Below are positions 10,460-19,644 of a stretch of DNA of 64,000 nucleotides, piece after piece. The notes below the pieces were generated by a model. It saw only the letters and a list, made by a program, of their open reading frames with translations. It was not told the DNA's origin and did not search any database. Location of the stretch: positions 29,729 through 93,728 of the IMG/VR virus record IMGVR_UViG_3300037010_003016; one strand, 5' to 3'. The position numbers were made by a program, and so were the translations under genes. Origin of the DNA: a virus. Position 1 is the first letter of the stretch, and each line of letters begins with the position of its first letter.

Positions 10460-10536
10460 GGAAATTCGTGTACTGGTTAAGAGTTTTTTGTTGTTCTATT
10501 TTGATACCAATTTTTTATCCATTTTGTGTGTAAAAC

Positions 10537-10554
10537 ACCGTCCTAAAGGACGGT
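10537..10554. terminator. Perfect 8-bp hairpin between spike and PAAR genes
   Basis: ACCGTCCT and AGGACGGT are perfectly complementary with a two-base loop. No U-run follows, so termination is uncertain; it could be an RNA stability or processing hairpin. Confidence 0.5.
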
Positions 10555-10566
10555 TGATATAAGCAC

Positions 10567-10575
10567 AAATAAATA
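10567..10575 (+). promoter_or_regulatory. T4-type late promoter candidate
   Basis: AAATAAATA lies 52 bp upstream of the PAAR gene. It matches the T4 late consensus TATAAATA except for the first base. Confidence 0.5.
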
Positions 10576-10626
10576 TTTTACCATACAAAAAAAGCGTCCC
10601 ACTTATATTATCATTGAGGAATATTA

Positions 10627-10917
10627 ATGCTTGGAGTAGTAAGAAAAGGTGATATGTCTACTGGAGACCCTTGTAAAGCGCCACCAAGAAAAGCTGCCGG
10701 AGGTTCTCCAAATGTCTTTGCCAACGGTCTTCCTATTATGAGAGTTGGCGATAAATATGAAGATCACTCTTGTCCAGGAAGTCCTCCACATTCAGCTACA
10801 GCTTCTTCCGGTTCTTCAAAGGTTTTCATTAACGGTAGACCGGCACATAGACACGGAGACAAAATAAGTTGTGGTTCTAAAGCTGATAAATGCTCGCCAA
10901 ATGTTTTAATAGGATAG
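10627..10917 (+). CDS. PAAR-domain spike tip protein
   Basis: 96 aa, all PAAR fold: GDMSTGDPCKAPPR, NVFANGLPIMRVGDK, SSKVFINGRPAHRHGDKISC and C-terminal SPNVLIG. His and Cys residues fit the metal-binding apex. PAAR proteins sharpen the gp5/VgrG spike. The ATG follows GAGGAATATT, and the gene sits directly after the gp5-like gene. Confidence 0.9.
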   Translation: MLGVVRKGDMSTGDPCKAPPRKAAGGSPNVFANGLPIMRVGDKYEDHSCPGSPPHSATASSGSSKVFINGRPAHRHGDKISCGSKADKCSPNVLIG

Positions 10918-10923
10918 AAGAAA

Positions 10924-12540
10924 TTGATTACACCGAGCTTAACATCTAATTTGCCGTCTTCTTTTTCGGATCTTCTTACAAATCAAGCAACTAGTATTCC
11001 TGAAAATTATCAAGAATTTATTCACCAACAAATGCAATCAGAAGCGGAAGATAGATTTAAGACTCAATCTACTCTTCTTAAAATAGATATTAATCAGTTT
11101 GATACTCTTCTAAATGAATTCGTAAATCAAGTAAATACTATGTCAGATTTGACTCCTAGATCAGGATTGTTCAAAAATACTACACCGAAGAACACTCTTC
11201 AAAACCTCAGACCAGATAGAAAATCTGTTTCTTCAATATGTATTAATGACTGTTTTGCTGATATTTCTCCTTCTGCTAAAACAGTAAGAGATAAACAAGT
11301 TGAAGTTCTTAAAGGCGTTCTATCTCATCCAAACGATTTTTTAAAACAAGATTTAGGTGTTTTTAATTCAGGAGAAGAAACTGTTTCTTCAGCTCTTAAA
11401 ACCGTATCAACATACAATCTAGCAAACTCAATAAAAGATACGACTAGTCAATTAACAAATATAAACGGTTTTTCTCTACCAAATAATAAAGATGTTATGA
11501 GTCTTATAACCTCAAATGCACAGGGATTAATAGGCGGTGCAAGTTTGCCGACTTCTGTTGGATTGTTTTCCAATTCTGTAGGCGGAATAGACGCTCTTCA
11601 AAAGGATGTAGCAGGTACACTTAATAGTATGATGCCTGGACAAAAGTCGGAACTTGTTTCTTCTATTGTAAGTAAGGCAACAGAAGAGTTAGTGAAGGAT
11701 ATAAAATCAGTAACAAATGCTTTGGGGGTTGTTTCTAGTGCGAAGTTTGATTCTGCTCAAAAAGGAAAAGTCGCTCTTAAAGATTTGGCTTCCGCATTCC
11801 AACAAACTTCTACTACAGCCTTTTCTGGTATTGACGATTTGATAAAAACTTTAGGCGCTAACGAAGAATTTAAAAATCTTGCAAACTCTCTAAATTCATC
11901 TGTTACTAATATTCGAGGTCTATTGACATCATCTATGAGTCAAATAAATTCTTTACTTTCTGGGAGTAAATTAGCATTACCTGACGCAACAAAAATGCTT
12001 AGTAATATTACTTCAGAAGTTCAAGGTAAACTGTCATCTATGATGGATTCAACTCTCGGAAATCTTTCTTCTTTAAAATCAGAGATGTTAACAAATCTCG
12101 ATGTTAAAGTCGACTATTTGGATCTTCCACTTCCTTCTATATATCAAATGATTGATGTAGTGAAAGAAGACATAAAAGATCTTCACTCTCAATCTTTGAC
12201 ACCAACCGAACAAAGTCTTTTTGGTATGATAACAGAGATAGAATCCTTTGCGAAAACAAAACAATTAAGTCAAAGGGCAAAAAGTTTGACAGATATGAGA
12301 AATTGTATAAAGAAACAAGTTCCGACTGCGAATTTAATAAATATTTCCTTTATAAATAATCTACCACTAACCGAATCTAACGATTTAGATATAATGAGAA
12401 TCCAAAACAGAACAACAACAAAATTAGATACTAAAAAGTTAGACACGCTCAAAACTATGTATAAAAACTATAAAAGAGAAATAAGAGCAACTATTCCTCA
12501 AAACGATTACTATAAAACTGTTGCGCAAGGGGTGATTTAA
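10924..12540 (+). CDS. Unknown structural/baseplate-associated protein
   Basis: 538 aa with a TTG start 6 bp after the PAAR stop; no better start is near. It is Ser/Asn/Leu-rich and largely helical in appearance, with long heptad-like stretches (about residues 190-400) and no recognised motif. Position between the PAAR tip and gp25 argues for a virion or baseplate assembly role, but the family is not recognised. Confidence 0.5.
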   Translation: MITPSLTSNLPSSFSDLLTNQATSIPENYQEFIHQQMQSEAEDRFKTQSTLLKIDINQFDTLLNEFVNQVNTMSDLTPRSGLFKNTTPKNTLQNLRPDRKSVSSICINDCFADISPSAKTVRDKQVEVLKGVLSHPNDFLKQDLGVFNSGEETVSSALKTVSTYNLANSIKDTTSQLTNINGFSLPNNKDVMSLITSNAQGLIGGASLPTSVGLFSNSVGGIDALQKDVAGTLNSMMPGQKSELVSSIVSKATEELVKDIKSVTNALGVVSSAKFDSAQKGKVALKDLASAFQQTSTTAFSGIDDLIKTLGANEEFKNLANSLNSSVTNIRGLLTSSMSQINSLLSGSKLALPDATKMLSNITSEVQGKLSSMMDSTLGNLSSLKSEMLTNLDVKVDYLDLPLPSIYQMIDVVKEDIKDLHSQSLTPTEQSLFGMITEIESFAKTKQLSQRAKSLTDMRNCIKKQVPTANLINISFINNLPLTESNDLDIMRIQNRTTTKLDTKKLDTLKTMYKNYKREIRATIPQNDYYKTVAQGVI

Positions 12541-12541
12541 A

Positions 12542-12910
12542 ATGGCACAGGACATTTTTTATGTTGACGTTGCTTGTAAGAATACTGGTTTCGATATTAA
12601 CTATGAAGCCGTAGAAAATTCCATTAGAAATATACTTTTAACACCAATAGGAAGTCTTCCGTCTTCACCTGAGTTTGGTTCAAGATTAAGTTCTCTTCTT
12701 TTTTCGGCTATGAATTCAAATATAGTTGATGTCGTTAAGGGTGAAATAACTTCTTCAATAGAAATGTGGGAGAAAAGAGTAACAGTTAAATTCGTTGATG
12801 TTCAACCTCATCCAGAATATAATTCTCTAGAAATAAAAGTTTATTTCACTCTAAAAATAGATAATGATTCCACAGCAAGAGTACTCAAAATAAATATGAA
12901 AACACCATAG
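12542..12910 (+). CDS. Baseplate wedge protein gp25
   Basis: 122 aa, the usual gp25 length. It shows the GPW/gp25 pattern: NSIRNILLTPIGSLPSSPEF, then G-S-R-L-S-S-L-L-F, and a C-terminal beta strand ending VLKINM. gp25 is the conserved sheath-initiating wedge component, also found in R-type pyocins and T6SS. It starts 1 bp after the preceding stop and is followed by gp6. Confidence 0.9.
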   Translation: MAQDIFYVDVACKNTGFDINYEAVENSIRNILLTPIGSLPSSPEFGSRLSSLLFSAMNSNIVDVVKGEITSSIEMWEKRVTVKFVDVQPHPEYNSLEIKVYFTLKIDNDSTARVLKINMKTP

Positions 12911-12919
12911 GAAAAATAA

Positions 12920-15049
12920 ATGTTAGATTTTGTACCGTTCAATCAAGATGATATTCAATCAGCTTTAAATGAAAAAGCAACAGAACTAGGTTTCGTTGAC
13001 GCTATTTTTCCTGGTTCAAATACAGCTTTCTTAACAACATTATTATCTTACGCCGTCGCTATGAATAATGCGAACGCATCTCTTATGCTTTCTGAATTCT
13101 TTCTTGCTACTGCAACAAAAAGAAAAAACATATTGAAAATGGCCAGAATGCTAGGCTATGAAGTAAAAAGAAAAACATCATATCAATATCAATTATTGAT
13201 TAAGTGTGAAGCTCCTGATGGAGTATTAAACAACCAACCGTTTAACTGTGTTCTTCCAAAATATAGCGCTTTTACTGACGGAAATAATACTTTTTACTAT
13301 ATGGATTCTGATAAAGAAATCATTGGAATAACTCAAGACCAAATAACAAAAGAAACAACCTTATATAATACTCTTCTCAAAACAAAAGGCAATATTACTC
13401 AATCAGATCTTGATGAACATAATATACAAACATTTTTCTTTATAACAGTAAAGGAAGGAACTCTGTTTAGATATTTTGATCCTGTATATGCTCCACTAGG
13501 AAGTAGCGAATTATGCTTTAAAATGACAAAAACTCTTCAACCTGATGGTTCTTTAGGAACAACATATACTATACCACTAGATTATCAAGATATTGAACAA
13601 GACGGAATTGAAGTTTTTGTTTCAAGATATAATGCTGATGGCGAATACGAGGATAAAGTTCTTTGGCAAAATGTTCAGTTTCAAGATATAGATTTAAAAA
13701 AATATAATTTTGAAAAATCATATGTCGTATTGAGAGATATCGATACTAATACATCAACAATTTATTTTAAATTCGCAGGCGTCTGTGATGAACCTATACT
13801 TAATGCCGAAGTGTTTGTTAATGTGCTTATTTCAAAAGGTTCTCAAGGAAGCGCCCAAGGAAAAATCACATTCGTATCAGCAAATAAAAACTTTAATGTT
13901 GTTCCTATTGGCGTAACTGATAGTTCGATCTATACTGTATTTACTTATATGAATGAAGTGTTTGCTGGTTCTGATGAAGAGTCAAATGAACAAATTAAAG
14001 AAATAGCGGCAGTATTTCATAATGTCGCAAACAGAGCTGTTACCGCTCAAGATTATGAAGTTATATTAAAACAACACCAATTAGTTCAAGATTCTTCCGT
14101 TTGGGGTGGCGAAGACTATGTAATAGAACAACTTGGTACAGTTTATATTTCAGGTCTTCCAACAAAAACAACAAAATCTAAACAATATTTGAATGTTAAT
14201 GGCGGGAATGTTGAATATAAAAGAATATATTCTTCTGAAAATGAAAAAGAGTTTTATTTTACTGATGAAAATAAAAGCGATATTCTTACATATCTTTCAA
14301 AATACAAAATAATGACTCTAAAAAATGAATTCAGACAACCATTATACTTCAACCTTGATATCAATGTAAGAATAACAAAACCCATTTTTGACTCAAATGT
14401 TTTGAATAAAATCATAACATCTGTGACTGATTTATTTGATACTACATATGAAACATTTAATAATGAGTTCTTTAGAAGTGGAATATCAAAAATAGTTTAT
14501 TCTTCTATTGGTGATACTAACGGCGTCGATATTAATGTTTCTCAAAAAATCGTTCTTTCAAAATACAATATAATAGACAAGTCAAATGAGTCAGGAGCAA
14601 ATAAATTTTTTGAATTTTTTCTTCCTCTTCCGTTTACTAACTTTATAGACGAAAATAGTTTTGTAAATCCCGATTTGCTTCCGGATATATCGACTATTGG
14701 TTTCTTAACAGATGATGTAAAAATTGGTAATAATAACCTTATTGTCAATTTTACTCAAGGAAGCGTTTTATATGATGGTAGAACTGTATCATTTAATATT
14801 TCTTATAATAATGTTGTTTGTGGTACATATATAGTTTCAAAAATATACGGTAAACAATTCATCTATATAAAATTGAATCTTAGAACATCTAACGCATCTG
14901 TTGATGTAAATTCGTCATCAAGTCTAGCTGACACATTCTTTACTAATAATCAGTATCTTAATTTTGTTTTCTCGCCAAATTCTCAAGATGCAAGATACAT
15001 AAGAAATTCTACCCCAAGATTAAACTATTTCAAAATAAGTAGCCTATAA
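12920..15049 (+). CDS. Baseplate wedge protein gp6 (baseplate J-like)
   Basis: 709 aa (T4 gp6 is 660). The N-terminus (FPGSNTAFLTTLLSYAVAMN, then LMLSEFFLATATKRKNILKM and ARMLGYEV) is typical of gp6, which forms the inner ring of the baseplate with gp25 and gp53. A NRAVTAQDYEVILKQH segment near residue 372 matches the baseplate J core. The gene order gp25-gp6 is as in T4-like phages. Confidence 0.85.
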   Translation: MLDFVPFNQDDIQSALNEKATELGFVDAIFPGSNTAFLTTLLSYAVAMNNANASLMLSEFFLATATKRKNILKMARMLGYEVKRKTSYQYQLLIKCEAPDGVLNNQPFNCVLPKYSAFTDGNNTFYYMDSDKEIIGITQDQITKETTLYNTLLKTKGNITQSDLDEHNIQTFFFITVKEGTLFRYFDPVYAPLGSSELCFKMTKTLQPDGSLGTTYTIPLDYQDIEQDGIEVFVSRYNADGEYEDKVLWQNVQFQDIDLKKYNFEKSYVVLRDIDTNTSTIYFKFAGVCDEPILNAEVFVNVLISKGSQGSAQGKITFVSANKNFNVVPIGVTDSSIYTVFTYMNEVFAGSDEESNEQIKEIAAVFHNVANRAVTAQDYEVILKQHQLVQDSSVWGGEDYVIEQLGTVYISGLPTKTTKSKQYLNVNGGNVEYKRIYSSENEKEFYFTDENKSDILTYLSKYKIMTLKNEFRQPLYFNLDINVRITKPIFDSNVLNKIITSVTDLFDTTYETFNNEFFRSGISKIVYSSIGDTNGVDINVSQKIVLSKYNIIDKSNESGANKFFEFFLPLPFTNFIDENSFVNPDLLPDISTIGFLTDDVKIGNNNLIVNFTQGSVLYDGRTVSFNISYNNVVCGTYIVSKIYGKQFIYIKLNLRTSNASVDVNSSSSLADTFFTNNQYLNFVFSPNSQDARYIRNSTPRLNYFKISSL

Positions 15050-15051
15050 TA

Positions 15052-16581
15052 ATGATTGTTAATAAGCAGTTCTCAAATATTCCGGAAATAGGTGTTAATG
15101 AGCTTGAGGTAATATATCAAGATATAATTCCTCCTCAACTTAGAGATACAAGTCCGGTTCTTTATGACTTATTCTTTCTCTTTTTGAGATACATAGAACC
15201 AACAACAAGAATTTCTTTTGATTTTAATCTTAAAAATAATGAATATTTTGATACAATAGATCTTCAAGCGTTCAAAAGAAATATTGTAAATATGTTTCTT
15301 AATTCATTTAGTGTCGCTTTCTATAAAGGACTAGATGATACTGAGGTTATTAACGACCTAAAAAAATTCTTTACTGCAATAGGTCAAGACTTTGTTGATA
15401 TAGATAGAAATTATCCTTTTAATGACGGTTTCAATTTTACTGAAGACTTGATACTTTTCTCTCAAAAATCTGTAACAGATAAAGGTAAAGTAAATCCTTT
15501 CTATTACTACGCAAAATTACTTTCTAAAACTAAACTTTCGTTTGACGATGATACTAACTTTTATATAAATGTCGAAGAAGGAGATAAGCCTTTTAAATAT
15601 ACTGTAGAAGGTTCGCTTAGAAGAGTACTGTTTAACAAAATTATTAAGCCGCTTGTTCACCCTGTTGGATTTAGTTACGAGTATGCTAATAAAGTATATA
15701 ATTTTTTGGAAGATTACTTTGATGTTGAAGAAATTCAATCAAACTTCGTAGTAAGAATATCAGAAGGTCCAAGCGTCAGGGATTTTTCTTCTGGTGTTTC
15801 ATTTATATATTACACAAAAGATGGTTTCGGAAAAGATAATTATCTTATAACATACACTGATGGTTCTTATATAAAAAAGGACGGTTCAGGGAAAATTATC
15901 TTCTATTCCAAAGATAACACAGTTCTTTCAGTATTAGAAAGGGCAAAACTTACTGTAAGCTACGACAGAAAGTTTGTAACAAGAATAAAAGAAAGTTTAT
16001 TTGAAAGTTCAAATAAAATCATAAAAATGAACTTCTGGAAATATGGATGTCCGAGATTAGGTGTTGACGAAAAAAAACTTGGTGAAAAAGGATTGAAACT
16101 TTGCTCATTCCGTATAGGAGGAGGATATACAAAAGAGTTATTTGTTTACTCAGAAGACTATTTTATTACTTCAGACTCTTCTGATTCATTAATCACAGCA
16201 GAAACATTACAGTTAGAAGAAAATCAAAAAATATCAGAGAAATTTGAAACACACGATACTATAACAAATTTTGGAAATATCTTTAGACTTCGAGATAAAA
16301 TGGCTAGAGGTCATTATTTAGGAGAAGACGGATTAAAACTTAACGATAAGAAACGCCCTGTTATTATTCATCCATATGAAGAAGTTATGTTCCCGTATGC
16401 ATCTGTTGATGTTAAAGTTCTATCAGTTAAAAGTTATGGTTTGTTTGAAAGAATGACCACAGGCTATTATTTGGGCGAAGGAATAAGACTTAACGACCCT
16501 AAATATCCTGTTAAAGTTCTTCCATACGAAAATGTTTTGTTCCCAAATTCAACTATTGATTTTGAAATACGTAAGAAATAA
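15052..16581 (+). CDS. Baseplate wedge/tail protein downstream of gp6, family unclear
   Basis: 509 aa, starting 2 bp after gp6. The N-terminal region includes PPQLRDTSPVLYDLFFLFLR. The C-terminus has two copies of a ~40-residue repeat (K/RMARGHYLGE...LKLNDKKRPV...PYEEVMFPYAS and RMTTGYYLGE...IRLNDPKYPV...PYENVLFPNST). Position suggests a gp7/gp8/gp10-region wedge protein or fibre adaptor, but no specific T4 match is recognised. Confidence 0.5.
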   Translation: MIVNKQFSNIPEIGVNELEVIYQDIIPPQLRDTSPVLYDLFFLFLRYIEPTTRISFDFNLKNNEYFDTIDLQAFKRNIVNMFLNSFSVAFYKGLDDTEVINDLKKFFTAIGQDFVDIDRNYPFNDGFNFTEDLILFSQKSVTDKGKVNPFYYYAKLLSKTKLSFDDDTNFYINVEEGDKPFKYTVEGSLRRVLFNKIIKPLVHPVGFSYEYANKVYNFLEDYFDVEEIQSNFVVRISEGPSVRDFSSGVSFIYYTKDGFGKDNYLITYTDGSYIKKDGSGKIIFYSKDNTVLSVLERAKLTVSYDRKFVTRIKESLFESSNKIIKMNFWKYGCPRLGVDEKKLGEKGLKLCSFRIGGGYTKELFVYSEDYFITSDSSDSLITAETLQLEENQKISEKFETHDTITNFGNIFRLRDKMARGHYLGEDGLKLNDKKRPVIIHPYEEVMFPYASVDVKVLSVKSYGLFERMTTGYYLGEGIRLNDPKYPVKVLPYENVLFPNSTIDFEIRKK

Positions 16582-16584
16582 ATA
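16576..16584 (+). promoter_or_regulatory. T4-type late promoter candidate
   Basis: AAATAAATA overlaps the stop codon of the upstream gene, 27 bp before the TTG start at 16611. Confidence 0.4.
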
Positions 16585-16610
16585 AAGAATAAAGTTAAAG
16601 GAGAAAAATC

Positions 16611-17231
16611 TTGAAAGAAGAAATGAAAGCAAGAGGTTATTTTAAAATTGAGTCTCTTGATAAAGATGGAAATATTATTGATACATATGAAGACAATAAT
16701 CTTGTTGTTGTAAATGCTAGAATCTATATGGCTAAAGTAATAGCAGGACAAGTAACAAATGCAGTTGGTATTTCAAGATTTGTTATTGGTACAGATGGTT
16801 ACGGCACTAATCTTATGACTCCTCTTAATGTCGGCGATAAATTTACAAAAGGACAACAAACAGAAATATTTGATGAAAATAGAAATCAACTGATTTCTCA
16901 ATCATTTAATGACTATTACTATACTGTTGATTTTACAGATCCGGGCGCAAATGGTTATGCGACAAATGTTTCTGGAATAGGTAACGGCGAAAAAAATTCA
17001 TCTGCTTCTCCAAGTGTAAATGTAAATGCTGCCGGAACAGTTTTAACATTTGTTGTTATTCTTCCGTCTGATGTTGCAAACGGTTCAAACGATTCTGCGG
17101 CATTTACTGAAGCTGGTTTATTTTTTAAAACTTCTGGAACATCATATAATATGTTTGCTATGAAGACATTTCCAGTTAAAGCTAAAGACTCTTCGGTTGA
17201 ACACAAAATAACTTGGACAATCTATTTCTAA
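16611..17231 (+). CDS. Phage tail/fibre-associated structural protein
   Basis: 206 aa. TTG is chosen because AAGGAG ends about 8 nt upstream; an in-frame ATG at 16623 is the alternative. The N-terminus (KARGYFKIESLDKDGN, then NNLVVVNARIYMAKVIAG) and the following ISRFVIGTDG motif are of a type commonly seen in phage tail regions. Neighbours are wedge and fibre genes. The exact role is unknown. Confidence 0.55.
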   Translation: MKEEMKARGYFKIESLDKDGNIIDTYEDNNLVVVNARIYMAKVIAGQVTNAVGISRFVIGTDGYGTNLMTPLNVGDKFTKGQQTEIFDENRNQLISQSFNDYYYTVDFTDPGANGYATNVSGIGNGEKNSSASPSVNVNAAGTVLTFVVILPSDVANGSNDSAAFTEAGLFFKTSGTSYNMFAMKTFPVKAKDSSVEHKITWTIYF

Positions 17232-17247
17232 ATACTAGGACAACACT

Positions 17248-18393
17248 ATGATAACGACTGTACAAGAATTTTATCAAAATTATATGATGAAAGACGGTGA
17301 TTTGCTCGCCGAAGAACTTCTCAATAAACCTTTTTTTCGACTGAAATATGAATTACAAGCTCTTATTTCGTTTTTCAAGCTCGATAATGTTCCTGATTGG
17401 AATTCAACAACATATTACAAAGAATCTGATGCTGTATTTTATAATAATCGTTTTTGGGTGTGTATAAAACCTTCAAGAGGTTCTGCTCCGGATTCGAATA
17501 GTTCTAATTGGGTATTAAGTTCTTTTGATGTTTTAACAGGAGCAAAAATAGCGATCGAAACCGAAGAACACATTATCAGTGGAGTAACAAACAGTGTCGC
17601 TTTTACAAATTTTCCTAGAGTAGTATTTCTAAACGGTTTTTTACTTGATTCAAGTGAATATAGAGTTAATGATGATAATACGGTAACTTTAATTTCAAAA
17701 TATTTCAATTTAGATGATATTGTTACAGCCATAATAACAAGTAACACAATAAACGAGACGAATTCTCCTATTGTTGGAATCGAAGAACATATCTCTGACG
17801 GAAAATCGAATAGTATTACTTTCACAAATACTCCTAAAATATTATTTGTAAACAGCGTAATGATTAGTTCAAGCGAGTATAGTATAAATGGTAATACTGT
17901 AACATTCACTTCAACTCTCGATCCGGGAATTGTTGTTTCGAGTTTAATAATAAGTAATACGACAAACGGAGCAAATTTTACAATTACAACTGAAGAATTT
18001 ACTTCTAATGGACAATCAAATTTTGTTACTTTTACTAATGACCCTAATTTAGTATTTTTAAATGGCGCTTTGCTCAATTTAAACGAATACAATATAAATA
18101 ACAATTTTGTATCTTTTCTTCCAGGAGTTCTCAAGTCAGGCGATATTATTTCGTTTGTTTCAATAAGAAATTCAATAAACAAAATAAAAAAACACGAACA
18201 TACTTATATTGCTTCTGAAGATAATAATGTAATTTCTGTTCCATCAGATATGGATTTGACTTCTATTTTCGTTTATAGAAACGGTGTCATTTTGAGAAGT
18301 TTAACATATACTGTTAATAATCACACAAAAGAAATTTCATTCATTCCTGGTACTCTATCAGACGGCGATTGGGTTCTAATACAAGTTGTCTAA
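17248..18393 (+). CDS. Tail fibre/appendage protein with carbohydrate-binding-like module
   Basis: 381 aa. About residues 50-90 carry WNSTTYYKESDAVFYNNRFW...SNWVL, the spacing of Trp/Tyr residues typical of CBM5/12-like chitin-binding modules. Three ~75-residue repeats follow (EEHISDGKSNSITFTNTPKI...SSSEYSI...VTF...), and the C-terminus has a related unit. Likely a receptor-binding or adaptor protein of the tail (inference). The next gene overlaps its end by 8 bp. Confidence 0.6.
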   Translation: MITTVQEFYQNYMMKDGDLLAEELLNKPFFRLKYELQALISFFKLDNVPDWNSTTYYKESDAVFYNNRFWVCIKPSRGSAPDSNSSNWVLSSFDVLTGAKIAIETEEHIISGVTNSVAFTNFPRVVFLNGFLLDSSEYRVNDDNTVTLISKYFNLDDIVTAIITSNTINETNSPIVGIEEHISDGKSNSITFTNTPKILFVNSVMISSSEYSINGNTVTFTSTLDPGIVVSSLIISNTTNGANFTITTEEFTSNGQSNFVTFTNDPNLVFLNGALLNLNEYNINNNFVSFLPGVLKSGDIISFVSIRNSINKIKKHEHTYIASEDNNVISVPSDMDLTSIFVYRNGVILRSLTYTVNNHTKEISFIPGTLSDGDWVLIQVV

Positions 18394-18817
18394 GTTCTGT
18401 CAAGGTACTTATGTACCAAAAAATCCCCAGAAATACGCTGGGGATGTCTCTAAAATCTACTATCGCTCTTCTTGGGAAAAACTCTTTATGTGTTGGTGTG
18501 ATTTTACCGACGCTGTAGTAAAATGGGCAAGCGAAGAAATTGTTATACCATATCTATATACAATAGACAACAAAATCCACAGGTATTTTCCCGATTTTTA
18601 TGTTGAGATAGAAAAGAACGGTATAATTGAAAAATACCTTATAGAAATAAAACCTTCAAAAGATATGCAAATCAAAGCTACAAAAAATAAAAAAAGACTA
18701 GTCGAGAACGCTATCACTGTAGAACAAAATAGATGTAAATGGGAAGCAGCTCAAAAATTTTGTGAAGAAAATGGTATAACATTTAAAGTTCTCACCGAAA
18801 AAGATTTACCTGTGTGA
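18386..18817 (+). CDS. Head completion protein gp4
   Basis: 143 aa, TTG start overlapping the previous gene. Diagnostic gp4 (gp50/4) motifs: YYRSSWEKLFMCWCDF, VVKWASEEIVIPY, HRYFPDFYVEI and YLIEIKPSKD. The E...D...ExK arrangement is nuclease-like. gp4 acts after DNA packaging to prepare filled heads for tail attachment. Confidence 0.85.
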   Translation: MSKFCQGTYVPKNPQKYAGDVSKIYYRSSWEKLFMCWCDFTDAVVKWASEEIVIPYLYTIDNKIHRYFPDFYVEIEKNGIIEKYLIEIKPSKDMQIKATKNKKRLVENAITVEQNRCKWEAAQKFCEENGITFKVLTEKDLPV

Positions 18818-18821
18818 TTAT

Positions 18822-18844
18822 TTTAAACCTTTATTATTTATAAT
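18822..18844 (+). promoter_or_regulatory. Middle/early-type promoter (TTTAAAC, TATAAT)
   Basis: TTTAAAC at 18822 and TATAAT at 18839, start-to-start 17 nt as in the other promoters of this class, 28 bp before the 18872 gene. Confidence 0.6.
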
Positions 18845-18871
18845 TCTATGTTCTAAAAAAGGAGAATTCGT

Positions 18872-19057
18872 ATGGAAATAAGAAAAATTTCAGAGTGTAA
18901 AAGAGACTGTGTTGGTCAAAAAATCGAAGGTTCTAACCACAAAAAAAGAACTGAGAAAGGTGTTGGTATGTATGTCATCATAGAAAACAACGGTAGAGGC
19001 GGAAGAAGAACCTCTAGAACAGTTCATTGTAGAGAAAAGGACTTACCGAGAGGTTAA
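18872..19057 (+). CDS. Small basic hypothetical protein
   Basis: 61 aa, Lys/Arg-rich, with two Cys near the N-terminus and one near the C-terminus. A good ribosome site (AAAAGGAGAATTC) and its own promoter support it as a real gene. No family recognised. It converges with the minus-strand gene at 19060. Confidence 0.55.
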   Translation: MEIRKISECKRDCVGQKIEGSNHKKRTEKGVGMYVIIENNGRGGRRTSRTVHCREKDLPRG

Positions 19058-19059
19058 TC

Positions 19060-19584
19060 TTAACCTCTCTTTTTCATAGCCTTTGATGCTCTTGCGAATA
19101 AGACTTCTCCTTTAGGCGCTCCTTTTATGAAAGTCTCTACTCTTAGTTCTATTGCTTGTTGATGAAGATTGAAAGGGATTTTAACACCTCTTTTACTTAT
19201 TCTTTTTCTTATATAAAGTCTTAAAACAGGTTTTCCTAGCTTTAAAACGAATTTTCTTATTTGACTCCAGCTAAAAACAATCCTTTGTTGTTTTTCTATT
19301 TCTTTTCCGTATAGAGAAAAGAGATATTGATATAAAATTTTTCTTCTTCTTACAGGTAGATAATGGAAATTTAATCCCAAAAGATAGTTTGATGACAGCC
19401 TGAGACAGAATACCATTGGAGTTCTATCCCATCTATTAGTTTTATCTTTAGCATCGTATGTAAAGAAAACAAGGTTTCCTGGAGCAAGATTCTTATTATC
19501 CAGAGGTCTTGTCTCTTTCATAATAAGACTTCTTACCATTCTTAATGATGCTTCAGCCGATAATTGGTCCTTAGTTTTTTTCAT
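19060..19584 (-). CDS. Conserved late protein, possibly gp2-like DNA end protector
   Basis: 174 aa, basic. The pattern APGNLVFFTYDAK...WDRTPMVFCL...LLGLNFHYLPVRRRKILY is one I associate with a small conserved protein of T4-superfamily phages, sometimes annotated as DNA end protector. In T4, gene 2 lies next to gene 4, as here, which supports but does not prove that reading. A late-type TATAAATA promoter on this strand lies 40 bp upstream. Confidence 0.45.
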   Translation of the reverse strand: MKKTKDQLSAEASLRMVRSLIMKETRPLDNKNLAPGNLVFFTYDAKDKTNRWDRTPMVFCLRLSSNYLLGLNFHYLPVRRRKILYQYLFSLYGKEIEKQQRIVFSWSQIRKFVLKLGKPVLRLYIRKRISKRGVKIPFNLHQQAIELRVETFIKGAPKGEVLFARASKAMKKRG

Positions 19585-19623
19585 AATTTTAAACTTCTTT
19601 AAGGTAAAATAATATCAATATAT

Positions 19624-19631
19624 TATTTATA
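19624..19631 (-). promoter_or_regulatory. T4-type late promoter, minus strand
   Basis: Perfect TATAAATA on the minus strand upstream of the 19584 start. Confidence 0.6.
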
Positions 19632-19644
19632 GGAATTAAAATTA

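Noticed and set aside
10460-10626. Missed small gene in the gap between spike and PAAR genes
   Set aside because: Only a perfect hairpin and a late promoter-like site are seen; no start with a ribosome site.
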